From an uncultured Oscillospiraceae bacterium (GTDB taxonomy: Bacteria; Bacillota; Clostridia; Oscillospirales; Oscillospiraceae), in assembly GCA_934643765.1 (NCBI GenBank), contig CAKUCT010000001.1:1-38646 (forward strand): a DNA stretch of 38,646 nt, read 5' to 3'. Each line of letters starts with the position of its first letter. Position 1 is the stretch's first letter. The position numbers and the translations under genes are program-made. Below, one piece after another: positions 15,442-23,244 of this stretch. The notes under the pieces were generated by a model. That model had not been told where the DNA came from. It saw only the letters and a program-made list of their open reading frames with translations, and did no database searches.

Positions 15442-16572
15442 TCAGTCCTCCGTTATTTTTTGCAGCAGCGCCTGTGCGTGCGCTGTCTGGCACAAAAGGC
15501 CATACTCCTTCGAAAAGACAATCGCGCCAACTGTGAACGCTTCGCCACATTTGTGCTCCAGCATCCAGTGAATCTTCCCGGCCAGGCGGGCCATCAGCAC
15601 CTCATAGAGCCCTTCTTCTTTTAAGATGCGCAGCGCGTCGTCGCACGTTGCGCAGCCGAGCATTTCCTCCGCCCGCGCGGGTGAAAGCCCCAGCGCGGCG
15701 GCGTGCGCAGTCAGAATCTCCATCCGGCAGTCGCCGAATTTGGAGTGCGTGTTCCACATGCCGCCCGCGAGCTTGACAAGCTTTCCGATGTGCCCCACCA
15801 GAAGCGCCCCGTGAAAGCCCATCTCGCGGCACGATTCCAGGGCGTCTCCGATAAAGTTCGATGTCAGGACCGCCGTCCTGGGGTCGAGGCCAATGGCGTC
15901 CTTGATATAATCCGCGCCGTAATTTCCCGGCGTCAGCAGCACATACTCTGCGCCGTTTTCCCGCCGCTGCCGAAGCTCCACGCGGATGGTATCGACCAGA
16001 GCCTGCTCGCTCATGGGCTCTACAATGCCGGTGGTTCCAAGAATGGAAATGCCGCCGACAATGCCAAGGCGCGGATTGAAGGTCTTCTTTGCAAGCGCCT
16101 CGCCCTCCGGCACCGAGATGAGAATTTCAATGCCGCCGGAATAGTCCAGCGCGCGGCAAACCTCCTCCACGTTTTCCCGGATCATCCGCCGCGGCACAGA
16201 GTTGATGGCCGCCGCGCCGACCGGCTGGTCCAGGCCGCGCTTTGTCACGCGGCCAACGCCAATCCCGCCGTTGATCACAACGCCGGGCGCGTCCGTTTTG
16301 CGCGCGCTGGCAAAGACCAGTGTGCCGCGCGTCGCGTCCGGGTCGTCGCCGCTGTCTTTGCGGATGGCACAGGAAACCGCATCCTTTTCTATCCGGATTT
16401 CCAGCACTTCCAGCTCCAGCCGGATGCTCTTCGGCGTCAGAAGCCCGATTTCTTCTTTGCGTCTGCCGCTCAGAAGCATCCACGCCGCCGCCTTCGCAGC
16501 AGCCGCCGCGCAGGAGCCGGTCGTATAGCCCAGACGGAGCTTTTTCCCGTCCTTGATGATGTACTCTTCCAT
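15442..16572 (-). CDS. cbiD: Cobalt-precorrin-5B C1-methyltransferase (CbiD)
   Basis: A 376-residue enzyme unique to the anaerobic pathway that methylates C1 of the corrin ring. The conserved N-terminal LRLGYTTGSCAAAAAKAA (about 12-29), NGGIGVGRVTKRGL, and GTTGIVEPMSEQAL motifs are all visible, as are LVGHIGKLVKLAGG and NTHSKFGD near the C-terminus. The start at 16572 is one nucleotide from the cbiC stop; the ribosome-binding site (AGGCGG) is modest, so coupling to cbiC translation is likely. Confidence 0.95.
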   Translation of the reverse strand: MEEYIIKDGKKLRLGYTTGSCAAAAAKAAAWMLLSGRRKEEIGLLTPKSIRLELEVLEIRIEKDAVSCAIRKDSGDDPDATRGTLVFASARKTDAPGVVINGGIGVGRVTKRGLDQPVGAAAINSVPRRMIRENVEEVCRALDYSGGIEILISVPEGEALAKKTFNPRLGIVGGISILGTTGIVEPMSEQALVDTIRVELRQRRENGAEYVLLTPGNYGADYIKDAIGLDPRTAVLTSNFIGDALESCREMGFHGALLVGHIGKLVKLAGGMWNTHSKFGDCRMEILTAHAAALGLSPARAEEMLGCATCDDALRILKEEGLYEVLMARLAGKIHWMLEHKCGEAFTVGAIVFSKEYGLLCQTAHAQALLQKITED

Positions 16573-16573
16573 A

Positions 16574-17200
16574 TTACCGCCTGATCTGATAGAGCATTGC
16601 GTTGCAGATCGCGGCGGCGACATTGCTTCCGCCCTTGCGCCCGCGCGCAATGATATAGGGCGCGCGATGATGCTCAATGATCAGTTCCTTGCTCTCAACC
16701 ACGTTGACAAACCCGACCGGCACGCCGATAATCAGCGCCGGCTGCAGCTCGCCCTCCTCCATCAGCGCTTCGAGCGCGACGAGCGCCGTCGGCGCGTTGC
16801 CGATGGCAAAGATGCAGGGCTTGGAAAGCTTCGCCGCCTTTTCCATCGAGACCATTGCCCGCGTCACGCCGCGCGCCTTGGCCTCCGCGGCGACATCCGC
16901 GTCCGACATGAAGCAGTGCACCTCGCCGCCGAGCGAAGATAAAATCGTCTTATTGATGCCGGCCTTTGCCATCTGCGTGTCGGTCACGATATCGCAGCCC
17001 GCGCGCAGCGCCTCGATGCCGGTTTTTACGGCATGGTCTGAAAACACGAGATTGTCTGCGTAGTCAAAGTCCGCCGTCGTGTGAATGGCGCGCTTGATAA
17101 CAAGCTCGTTTTCCGGGTCCAGCTTCCGGTCTCCCAGCAGCTGCGTGATGATCTCGAAGCTGCGCGCTTCAATTTCCATCGGTTTGATTTTTTCCAGCAT
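16574..17200 (-). CDS. cbiC: Cobalt-precorrin-8 (precorrin-8X) methylmutase (CbiC/CobH)
   Basis: A 208-residue enzyme that moves the C11 methyl to C12 to give (cobalt) hydrogenobyrinate/cobyrinate. The catalytic histidine is in KRAIHTTADFDYA (His40); other conserved segments are DTQMAKAGINK, FAIGNAPTAL, GVPVGFVNVVESKE and RGRKGGSNVAAA. The ATG at 17200 follows AAGGAAACC, and the gene begins 32 bp inside the end of cbiA. Length is standard. Confidence 0.95.
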   Translation of the reverse strand: MLEKIKPMEIEARSFEIITQLLGDRKLDPENELVIKRAIHTTADFDYADNLVFSDHAVKTGIEALRAGCDIVTDTQMAKAGINKTILSSLGGEVHCFMSDADVAAEAKARGVTRAMVSMEKAAKLSKPCIFAIGNAPTALVALEALMEEGELQPALIIGVPVGFVNVVESKELIIEHHRAPYIIARGRKGGSNVAAAICNAMLYQIRR

Positions 17201-18545
17201 GGTTTCCTTCCTCCCGGCACGCCTCGTAAAAACGGACGGCAAAGCTCGGATTTGCGTAAAAATGAAAATGCGGGAAGCCCGCATAGAGCGTCTTTGTCGC
17301 GTGGACGCAGGGCCAACTCCGGCCGGACGGCTTTTCGGCTGTGAAACCGTCTCCCGTATCTTCCGCGTCCCAGTGGTGAAATTCGTGGGCTGGGATCGAC
17401 TCCCCCGCACGGCACAAGAGATTATCCTGCCGCGCGGTTAAATGCACATAGCCGAACCGCGTCAGCTTCCCCATGTCCCGGCACGCGCCGGGAAGAAGCC
17501 CCGCCATGGGATACTCCCCAATCGCCCCGGTCAGATACATAAACCCGCCGCACTCGGCAATGCACGGAAGACCGCCCGCAACCGCGCAGCAGACCGCCTC
17601 GCGCATGGTTTTGTTTTCGCTCAGCTGGCGCGCGTAGAGTTCCGGATACCCGCCCCCGAGATACAGCCCCTGCAGCCCGTCCGGCAGCGCCGCATCCTCC
17701 AGCGGGCTGAACGGCACCAGCTCCGCGCCAAGCCGGCGCAGGAGGTCCAAGCTGTCCTCATAGTAAAAACAAAACGCCTTATCTCTTGCCACCCCGATGC
17801 GCACCGGCGCGTCGAACCGCGGCGGCACATACGGCGTATAGGAAAGTTCCTCCGCTGCGCGGGCCAGCGCCAGAAGGCCGTCCAGATCAATGCTCTTTTC
17901 CGCTTCCCGGGCCAGGCGCTGCATCTTTTCGCGCAGATGCTCCACCTCTGCCGCTGTGACCAGCCCCAGGTGCCGGCTCTCCAGCGCGCAGTCGGGAAGC
18001 TGCGGCAAAAAGCCCAGCGCCCGGACGCCAAAACGCTCCTCCATCGCGCGGGCCAGCGGCGCATAGCTCATAGCCGTACAGCCGTTGAGAATCACGCCGC
18101 AAATCCGGTTATCCGGCAAAAACTGCAAAAAGCCCTGCACCGACGCCAGCACAGACAGCGCCGCGCCGCGCGCGTAGACAATCAGAACCACCGGACTTTT
18201 TGTCTTCTGCGCCACCTCAAAGGTGCTCGCGCGCGTGGAAAGAAGGCCCAGGCCGTCATAGTAGCCCATCACGCCCTCGATGATCGTCACGTTGCAGCCG
18301 TCCGCGTTCTGGTGCAGCAGCTGGCGCAGCATGTCCTGTTCAAAAAAGAACGCGTCGAGATTGGAGCTTTTCGCGCCGATGATGCGGCTGTGGAACATGG
18401 GATCAATGTAATCCGGCCCGCACTTGGCCGCGCCGACGCGCAGGCCGCGGTTGACCAATGCCTGCAAAACGGCGCAGGTCACGGTTGTCTTCCCGCAGCC
18501 GCTGTTGGTCCCGGCCAGAACGACGCGGGGAATGGCACACTGCAT
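17169..18545 (-). CDS. cbiA: Cobyrinate a,c-diamide synthase (CbiA/CobB)
   Basis: A 458-residue glutamine amidotransferase that amidates the a and c acetate side chains of cobyrinate using ATP. The P-loop GTNSGCGKTT is at residues 12-21, the metal-binding EGVMGYYDG near 90-98, and the glutaminase nucleophile in IAECGGFMYL (Cys332), with LYLGGGYPEL before it. The catalytic His is probably in HFHFYANP near the end. AGGAGG precedes the ATG by 5 nt. The C-terminus overlaps cbiC by 32 bp. Confidence 0.95.
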   Translation of the reverse strand: MQCAIPRVVLAGTNSGCGKTTVTCAVLQALVNRGLRVGAAKCGPDYIDPMFHSRIIGAKSSNLDAFFFEQDMLRQLLHQNADGCNVTIIEGVMGYYDGLGLLSTRASTFEVAQKTKSPVVLIVYARGAALSVLASVQGFLQFLPDNRICGVILNGCTAMSYAPLARAMEERFGVRALGFLPQLPDCALESRHLGLVTAAEVEHLREKMQRLAREAEKSIDLDGLLALARAAEELSYTPYVPPRFDAPVRIGVARDKAFCFYYEDSLDLLRRLGAELVPFSPLEDAALPDGLQGLYLGGGYPELYARQLSENKTMREAVCCAVAGGLPCIAECGGFMYLTGAIGEYPMAGLLPGACRDMGKLTRFGYVHLTARQDNLLCRAGESIPAHEFHHWDAEDTGDGFTAEKPSGRSWPCVHATKTLYAGFPHFHFYANPSFAVRFYEACREEGNHAGKNQTDGN

Positions 18546-18554
18546 GGCAGCCTC

Positions 18555-19250
18555 CTACTCTGAGACAATGATTGTTGCAAAATATCCGATGTCCTTTGGC
18601 AGATCATCCAGGTTCTCTGCCACCTTCTGCGTCGGAAGGCCGCAGTCGGCCACCATCGCGGCCTTTTCCAGCTGTCCGTGTTGCCGCAGGGCCCGCACTG
18701 TATTTTCAAGCGCGCTGCCCGACTTCATCAGAACCTTCGTTCCCGGAAGCTCCAGCGCCTCATCCAGATTCATCCCGCTCGCCGGGATGATATGCAGAGG
18801 CAGATCCATCGTTGTAAGGCTCCGGCCCAGCTGCGCGGCCACCGCGCAGAAACTCGTAACGCCCGGCAGCATCACCGCGGCAAAGCCGTCGCTTCGAATC
18901 TGCTGGAATATATAATACGCCGTGGCGTAAACGCTCACATCGCCGAGATTGACCATCGCCACATCCTGCCCGGCATTCAAATGCGCTTCAATCTGCCGCG
19001 CGGCGGCCACGTATCTCTCCTGCCGCACCTGCGCTTTGCGCGACATGGAAAACTCCAGCGGCAAAATTTCCTTGCCGTCAAGGTTTACCGCCCCGCGCGC
19101 AATCTCCAGCGCCAGCATCTGTCCGCTCTTGGTCCGCGGCGCCGCGACCACATGGCACGCGGCCAGGCATCTGCAGGCTTTGATGGTCATCAGCTCCGGA
19201 TCGCCCGGGCCGACACTCAGGGCATAAAAGGTTCCGTTTTTTTCGTCCAT
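18555..19250 (-). CDS. cbiL: Cobalt-factor II / precorrin-2 C20-methyltransferase (CbiL/CobI)
   Basis: A 231-residue SAM tetrapyrrole methylase, the first dedicated corrin-ring methylation (C20). It has FYALSVGPGDPELMTIKA at the N-terminus, VNLGDVSVYATAYYI near 100-115 and MLPGVTSFCAVAAQL near 125-140. The start at 19250 (MDEKNG) follows TGAGG; the longer open frame upstream overlaps btuD and lacks similarity. It lies 7 nt after the ABC ATPase gene, which links transport and synthesis in one message. Confidence 0.93.
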   Translation of the reverse strand: MDEKNGTFYALSVGPGDPELMTIKACRCLAACHVVAAPRTKSGQMLALEIARGAVNLDGKEILPLEFSMSRKAQVRQERYVAAARQIEAHLNAGQDVAMVNLGDVSVYATAYYIFQQIRSDGFAAVMLPGVTSFCAVAAQLGRSLTTMDLPLHIIPASGMNLDEALELPGTKVLMKSGSALENTVRALRQHGQLEKAAMVADCGLPTQKVAENLDDLPKDIGYFATIIVSE

Positions 19251-19257
19251 AGCAACC

Positions 19258-20028
19258 TCACGGTACAAATTCCAGCGTATCAAAGCAGGGGTCATATTTC
19301 CCGTGCTCCATGTGATAGAGCTTTGCGATATACTCCCGCGTAAAAATCTCTTCCGGCGGACCGACGCGGTCAATCTTCCCGTCTGTCACGCACACCACAG
19401 TATCAGACACCCGCGCGGCCAGATCCAGCTCATGCAGCGACATCAGCACCGCAAGGTTCTTCTCCCGCACCATCCGCTTGAGGATGCTCAGAAGCTCCAG
19501 CTTGTAGCGGATATCCAGATAGCTGGTCGGCTCATCGAGCACAATCAGCTCCGGCTGCTGGCACAGCGCGCGGGCAAGCAGGATTCTCTGCCGTTGGCCG
19601 TCGCTGATATCGGAAAACGGGCGATCTGCAAATTCCTCCGCGTTTACCTGTCCGATGGCCTCCTGTACAATTTTCTTGTCCTCCGCCTGCAAAATGCCAA
19701 GCTTCCCCGTGTAGGGGTAGCGGCCCGTGCTCACCACGTCCCGGCAGGTCATCAGCTCCGGCTCCATCCGGGCCGTCATCAAAATCGCCATGCGCTTTGC
19801 GATATCGCCCCGGCTGCGCAGCTGCATATCCTCGCCATCGAGCACCACAGCGCCCTCGACACGCGGCAGCTGGCCGACGATGGTCTTGAGAATCGTCGAC
19901 TTGCCGGAGCCGTTCGGCCCGATCAGCGTCACAATTTTTCCACGCTGCACACACAGCGCCACATGTTCAATCAGCGCCCGGCCATGGTAGCCGACCGATA
20001 AGTCTTTTGTTTCCAGATAGGCTTCCAT
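19258..20028 (-). CDS. ABC importer ATPase (FecE/BtuD-like)
   Basis: A 256-residue ATP-binding subunit of a type II (FecCD/BtuCD) importer. Walker A GPNGSGKS is at 37-44, the signature motif appears as ISDGQRQR (about 141-148, ISDGQ instead of LSGGQ), and Walker B LIVLDEPTSYLD at 161-172. It is one nucleotide downstream of the permease gene. The substrate is inferred as cobalamin, cobinamide or a related metal-tetrapyrrole from the riboswitch and the surrounding genes; a siderophore or heme system would look the same in sequence. Confidence 0.9.
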   Translation of the reverse strand: MEAYLETKDLSVGYHGRALIEHVALCVQRGKIVTLIGPNGSGKSTILKTIVGQLPRVEGAVVLDGEDMQLRSRGDIAKRMAILMTARMEPELMTCRDVVSTGRYPYTGKLGILQAEDKKIVQEAIGQVNAEEFADRPFSDISDGQRQRILLARALCQQPELIVLDEPTSYLDIRYKLELLSILKRMVREKNLAVLMSLHELDLAARVSDTVVCVTDGKIDRVGPPEEIFTREYIAKLYHMEHGKYDPCFDTLEFVP

Positions 20029-20029
20029 C

Positions 20030-21043
20030 TTAACCTGCCTTTCTGTGAATCATCATGTAGATCACAATCGGCGCGCCGAATACCGCTGTGACGGAACTGA
20101 TGCTGACTTCCGTGGGCGCAAAGGCCGTGCGCGCAATCAGATCGCAGAACAGGCAGAACGCACTTCCGCCCAAAAAGCACGCCGGAATCATCTTGAGCGG
20201 CTCTGCCGTCCGGAACAGCGATTTCATCAGATGCGGCACCGCGATGCCGACAAAGGAAATCGGCCCGGCAAACGCCGTCACGCAGGCCGAGAGAACGCTT
20301 GAGAGCAGAATCAGCGCCGCGCGGAAGCTCTTGATCGGCACGCCGAGGTTCTGCGCATAGGTCTCTCCGAGCTGATAGGCCCGGATGGGTTTGGACAGGA
20401 AAAACACCAGCACCAGCGTCGCGCCGCATACGCGCGACATGGTCGCGACATTGTCCCAGCTCATGCCGGAAAATGAGCCCATGGACCAGTTGTGCAGGTT
20501 CACGATGTTGGAATCATCCGCAAACGTCACCAAAAAATCGGTCAGTGCCGAGCAGATGTACCCGATCATCACGCCGCAGACCACAAGCAGGCTCATCCGC
20601 TTGACCCGCTGCGAGATGGCAAGCACAAATCCCATCGAGAGCATTGCGCCCACAAAGGCCGCCACAATCAGCGTCCCGGACGACGATACCCTCCCGCGGC
20701 TGAGCAGGACAATCATGGAAATGGAAACCGTCAGCTTCGCGCCCGACGAAATGCCGAGCACAAACGGGCCCGCAATCGGATTGTGGAAAAATGTCTGCAG
20801 CAGATACCCGGACACCGACAGCGCGCCGCCGAGAATCATCGCCGACAAAATCCGCGGCAGGCGGATGGACCAGATGATATTGCGCTGCGTCGCGTCCGCT
20901 TCGCCGCCAAACAGAATGGCTTTTATCTCAGACGCAGACAGCCGGACGCTGCCCGCGACAATATTCCAGATGAAAAATGCAAACAAAAGCAGGAGGAGCA
21001 GCACAAAACCGCTCCATGTCCTGGTCTTTCGGTTCATTTTCAT
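20030..21043 (-). CDS. ABC importer permease (FecCD/BtuC-like)
   Basis: A 337-residue membrane protein of the FecCD family with about 9-10 hydrophobic spans. Family landmarks include RLPRILSAMILGGALSVSGYLLQ near 60-82, NPIAGPFVLGISSGA (about 88-102), GISFVG-type AGPISFVGIAVPHLMK near 263-278, and a charged cytoplasmic loop contacting the ATPase. Two near-adjacent ATGs (MKMNRK) follow AGGAGGAGCGGC. It lies 18 nt after the binding-protein gene. Confidence 0.9.
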   Translation of the reverse strand: MKMNRKTRTWSGFVLLLLLLFAFFIWNIVAGSVRLSASEIKAILFGGEADATQRNIIWSIRLPRILSAMILGGALSVSGYLLQTFFHNPIAGPFVLGISSGAKLTVSISMIVLLSRGRVSSSGTLIVAAFVGAMLSMGFVLAISQRVKRMSLLVVCGVMIGYICSALTDFLVTFADDSNIVNLHNWSMGSFSGMSWDNVATMSRVCGATLVLVFFLSKPIRAYQLGETYAQNLGVPIKSFRAALILLSSVLSACVTAFAGPISFVGIAVPHLMKSLFRTAEPLKMIPACFLGGSAFCLFCDLIARTAFAPTEVSISSVTAVFGAPIVIYMMIHRKAG

Positions 21044-21061
21044 GCCGCTCCTCCTCTATTT

Positions 21062-22234
21062 TTACGTCAGCTTGTGCAAAAAATGAAGTTCACCGTCTTC
21101 TTCGCCGTTCAAAATCGCGTGGACATCGAGAATCATGTTGCCCAGCTCCAGCGATTCCTGATAAAAGTTCTTGGAAATGCACCAGACGTTGCCGCTCTTC
21201 ACGGCCTTGAAATCGGCAAGCAGTGGGCTTTTCGCAAGCAGCTGCTCAATGGTTTCAATTTCCCCGTCAATCGTGCTGTTGTAGATCAAAATATCCGCGT
21301 CCAGCGCCGTATGATAGAACGACTCCATCTGAACGGTCATCGTGGACATGGCGTTTTCTTCGTCCGTCTCGTCAAACGACACATACTCGCCGCCCGCCAT
21401 GCGGATGGCCTTTGCAATGTAATCGCCGGATTTGCGGACATTGACCGCGCCGCTCGTCGTGATATAGAAAAAGGCGACGCGCTTTCCCGTTGAGGTCTGA
21501 TCAATCACACCGTCCAGGCTCTGCATCAGCTGCGTGAAATACGCCTCCGCTTCCGCCTCTTTTCCTACGAGTACAGCGTACAGCTTCAGCCACTCCATGC
21601 GCCCGAGCGGCTCCGGCTCATAGCTCGACCGCTCCACAAGCACCGGAATGCCCAGCTTCTGCAGCTGCTCAATGACATCCGGTGTGTGATAGATCATCGT
21701 GTTTTCAATCGCCAGATTGCAGTCGCCGGCCAGAATCGTTTCATAGTCCGGTGTGGAATACTTTCCGGCGTAAACCATCGTTCCGGCCTGCATGGCGGCC
21801 TTCGCGTCGTCAATGTACCAGTCTTTTCCCTTCTGACTGCTGAGGGTGATATTGCCGACCGCGCCGAGCTCACTGAAATAGTCCATCGCTGCCGTCGCGA
21901 CCAGATAGATATGATCGAGTGGCTGCTGCAGAACCGTCACATCCGCCGGAACGCCCTCCGGCACCGGCGCCTGCTCAGCGACCACCAGAAACGTCTGATC
22001 GTCGCCGATTGTCAATCGCGTATAGTCGCTGCCTGCGTGGCTGATGGTAAACTGCGTCGCGTAGGAAAGAGGAACCGTCTCATCAAACGCCAGATCCTGC
22101 CATGATACCGCCGTCTGCGCCGCCGGTCCCTGTTCCTCCTCCGGCGCGTGCGCTGGCTGCTGCGCTGTTTGCGCGCTGCAGGCGGCGCAAACCATCAGCG
22201 CACACGCCAGCAGCGCTAGGATCCACTTTTTCAT
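21062..22234 (-). CDS. ABC importer substrate-binding lipoprotein (BtuF/FecB-like)
   Basis: A 390-residue exported protein with a lipoprotein leader: MKKWILALLACALMVCAAC, with the likely lipidated Cys at 19. A short Gln/Glu/Ala-rich linker leads into a periplasmic-binding-type fold with two lobes (SYATQFTISHAGSDYTRLTIGDDQTF; cut here as SYATQFTIS and RLTIGDDQTF; later IENTMIYHTPDVIEQLQKLGIPV as a helix-strand unit). It should hand substrate to the adjacent permease. The ATGA start overlaps the preceding lipoprotein stop by 4 bp, so the two lipoproteins are translated together. At 390 residues it is longer than BtuF of Gram-negatives, mostly because of the linker and extra loops. Confidence 0.85.
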   Translation of the reverse strand: MKKWILALLACALMVCAACSAQTAQQPAHAPEEEQGPAAQTAVSWQDLAFDETVPLSYATQFTISHAGSDYTRLTIGDDQTFLVVAEQAPVPEGVPADVTVLQQPLDHIYLVATAAMDYFSELGAVGNITLSSQKGKDWYIDDAKAAMQAGTMVYAGKYSTPDYETILAGDCNLAIENTMIYHTPDVIEQLQKLGIPVLVERSSYEPEPLGRMEWLKLYAVLVGKEAEAEAYFTQLMQSLDGVIDQTSTGKRVAFFYITTSGAVNVRKSGDYIAKAIRMAGGEYVSFDETDEENAMSTMTVQMESFYHTALDADILIYNSTIDGEIETIEQLLAKSPLLADFKAVKSGNVWCISKNFYQESLELGNMILDVHAILNGEEDGELHFLHKLT

Positions 22235-23163
22235 TCGGCAGCCGTCAAAGACGCGGAATCAAAGTTCAGCGTATACTCAATCTCGTGCGGCGTGCTCATG
22301 GCCGTGGTGTCGCCGATGACGGCGAGGTCCGTATCAAATGCGGCCACGGGAATTTCAAACGTCGAGCCGTTTTCGGTCGACAGCACGTCGTACTTCACAT
22401 CGTCCACGAGCATGTAATCATACTTGCTGCTGCTCCAGACGATTGTCGCCGTGGCCTTGCCGTCCGCAATGCTCAGTGTGCAGGGGGTCTGCACATACGC
22501 CTTGCCGGAGCCGCCGGCAAAGCCGACCTCCACCGTATAGGTGCCGTCCGCCAGGCCAAGTTCTTCCACCGTCTTGCCCTCGTCCTTCAGGGGCTCGGGA
22601 TTGGAGACGGAAACCTTGTGGTCATACCATACGCCCTTTTTGCCGATCAGGGCCAGATCAAACTCGGTGTCCAGCGCGGGGACAGGGATATCGAAGCCGT
22701 AAACCTCGTCAGAAAGGCCGTCGGAATAGGTGACGGTATCAGTCGTCGGCTGCAGAAGCTCTGCGCCGTCTTTCTGCGCATCTTCGGCAAGACCCGGATA
22801 AAGGTTCAGAATCGTCTTGGAGACCAGGCTCACATGGATGGTCATTTTGCCGTCCTGGACGGTCAGGGTGCCCTTGCCGTCGCAGGCTTCGTTGGCGTGG
22901 AACATGGAGCTGTCGGTGTTGAATTCCGCCGTGTAGACGCCGTCTTCCAGCGCGGGCTCCGCGGCAGGTTCTTCTGCAGGAAGCTCCTCCGGCTCTTCCA
23001 CCGGGGTTTCCTCCACAGCAGGCTCTTCTGCCTGTTCGGGCTGTTCCGTCTGCGCTTCTTCGGTCTGAGGCGCCTGGCTCTGCTCCACCTGCTTTTCGGC
23101 GCAGCTGGCCAGCACAGCCAGAAGCATCAGCGCCGCCAATACGAGGGCCAATAACTTTTTCAT
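22231..23163 (-). CDS. Two-repeat beta-sandwich lipoprotein, NEAT-like, linked to the importer
   Basis: A 310-residue surface lipoprotein: leader MKKLLALVLAALMLLAVLASC with lipidated Cys21, then about 50 residues of a Glu/Pro/Ala-rich stalk, then two related domains (about 74-187 and 196-305). Both open with DGxYTxE, contain an LxVxDGKxTxxV strand (DGKMTIHV, DGKATATI) and a FDIPVPALDTE / FEIPVAAFDTD strand. The SSMFHANEACDGKGTL part recalls heme-binding NEAT domains, but the identity of the fold is inference. It is followed by btuF with a 4-bp overlap, so it probably captures the importer's ligand at the surface. GGAGG precedes the ATG. A GC-rich hairpin separates it from the chelatase gene. 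Confidence 0.8.
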   Translation of the reverse strand: MKKLLALVLAALMLLAVLASCAEKQVEQSQAPQTEEAQTEQPEQAEEPAVEETPVEEPEELPAEEPAAEPALEDGVYTAEFNTDSSMFHANEACDGKGTLTVQDGKMTIHVSLVSKTILNLYPGLAEDAQKDGAELLQPTTDTVTYSDGLSDEVYGFDIPVPALDTEFDLALIGKKGVWYDHKVSVSNPEPLKDEGKTVEELGLADGTYTVEVGFAGGSGKAYVQTPCTLSIADGKATATIVWSSSKYDYMLVDDVKYDVLSTENGSTFEIPVAAFDTDLAVIGDTTAMSTPHEIEYTLNFDSASLTAAE

Positions 23164-23186
23164 TGTAATTCCTCCATTTTTACAAA

Positions 23187-23215
23187 CAGGCCGGGGAACC
23201 GGGTTCCCCGGCCTG
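23187..23215 (-). other. Intercistronic GC-rich hairpin
   Basis: CAGGCCGGGGAACC (23202-23215 on the minus strand) pairs with GGTTCCCCGGCCTG (23187-23200) around a single base, an almost perfect palindrome in the 81-bp gap between the chelatase gene and the next lipoprotein gene. After it the minus strand reads TTTGTAAAAATGGAGG, a poor T-run leading straight into the ribosome-binding site. It could attenuate or stabilise the downstream message. Confidence 0.6.
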
Positions 23216-23244
23216 CGTTGATTGCCGGTTTTCTGTGTAAAAGC

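Noticed and set aside
17442..18563. Plus-strand open frame of 373 codons opposite cbiA
   Set aside because: Antisense shadow of a gene with clear P-loop and glutaminase motifs.
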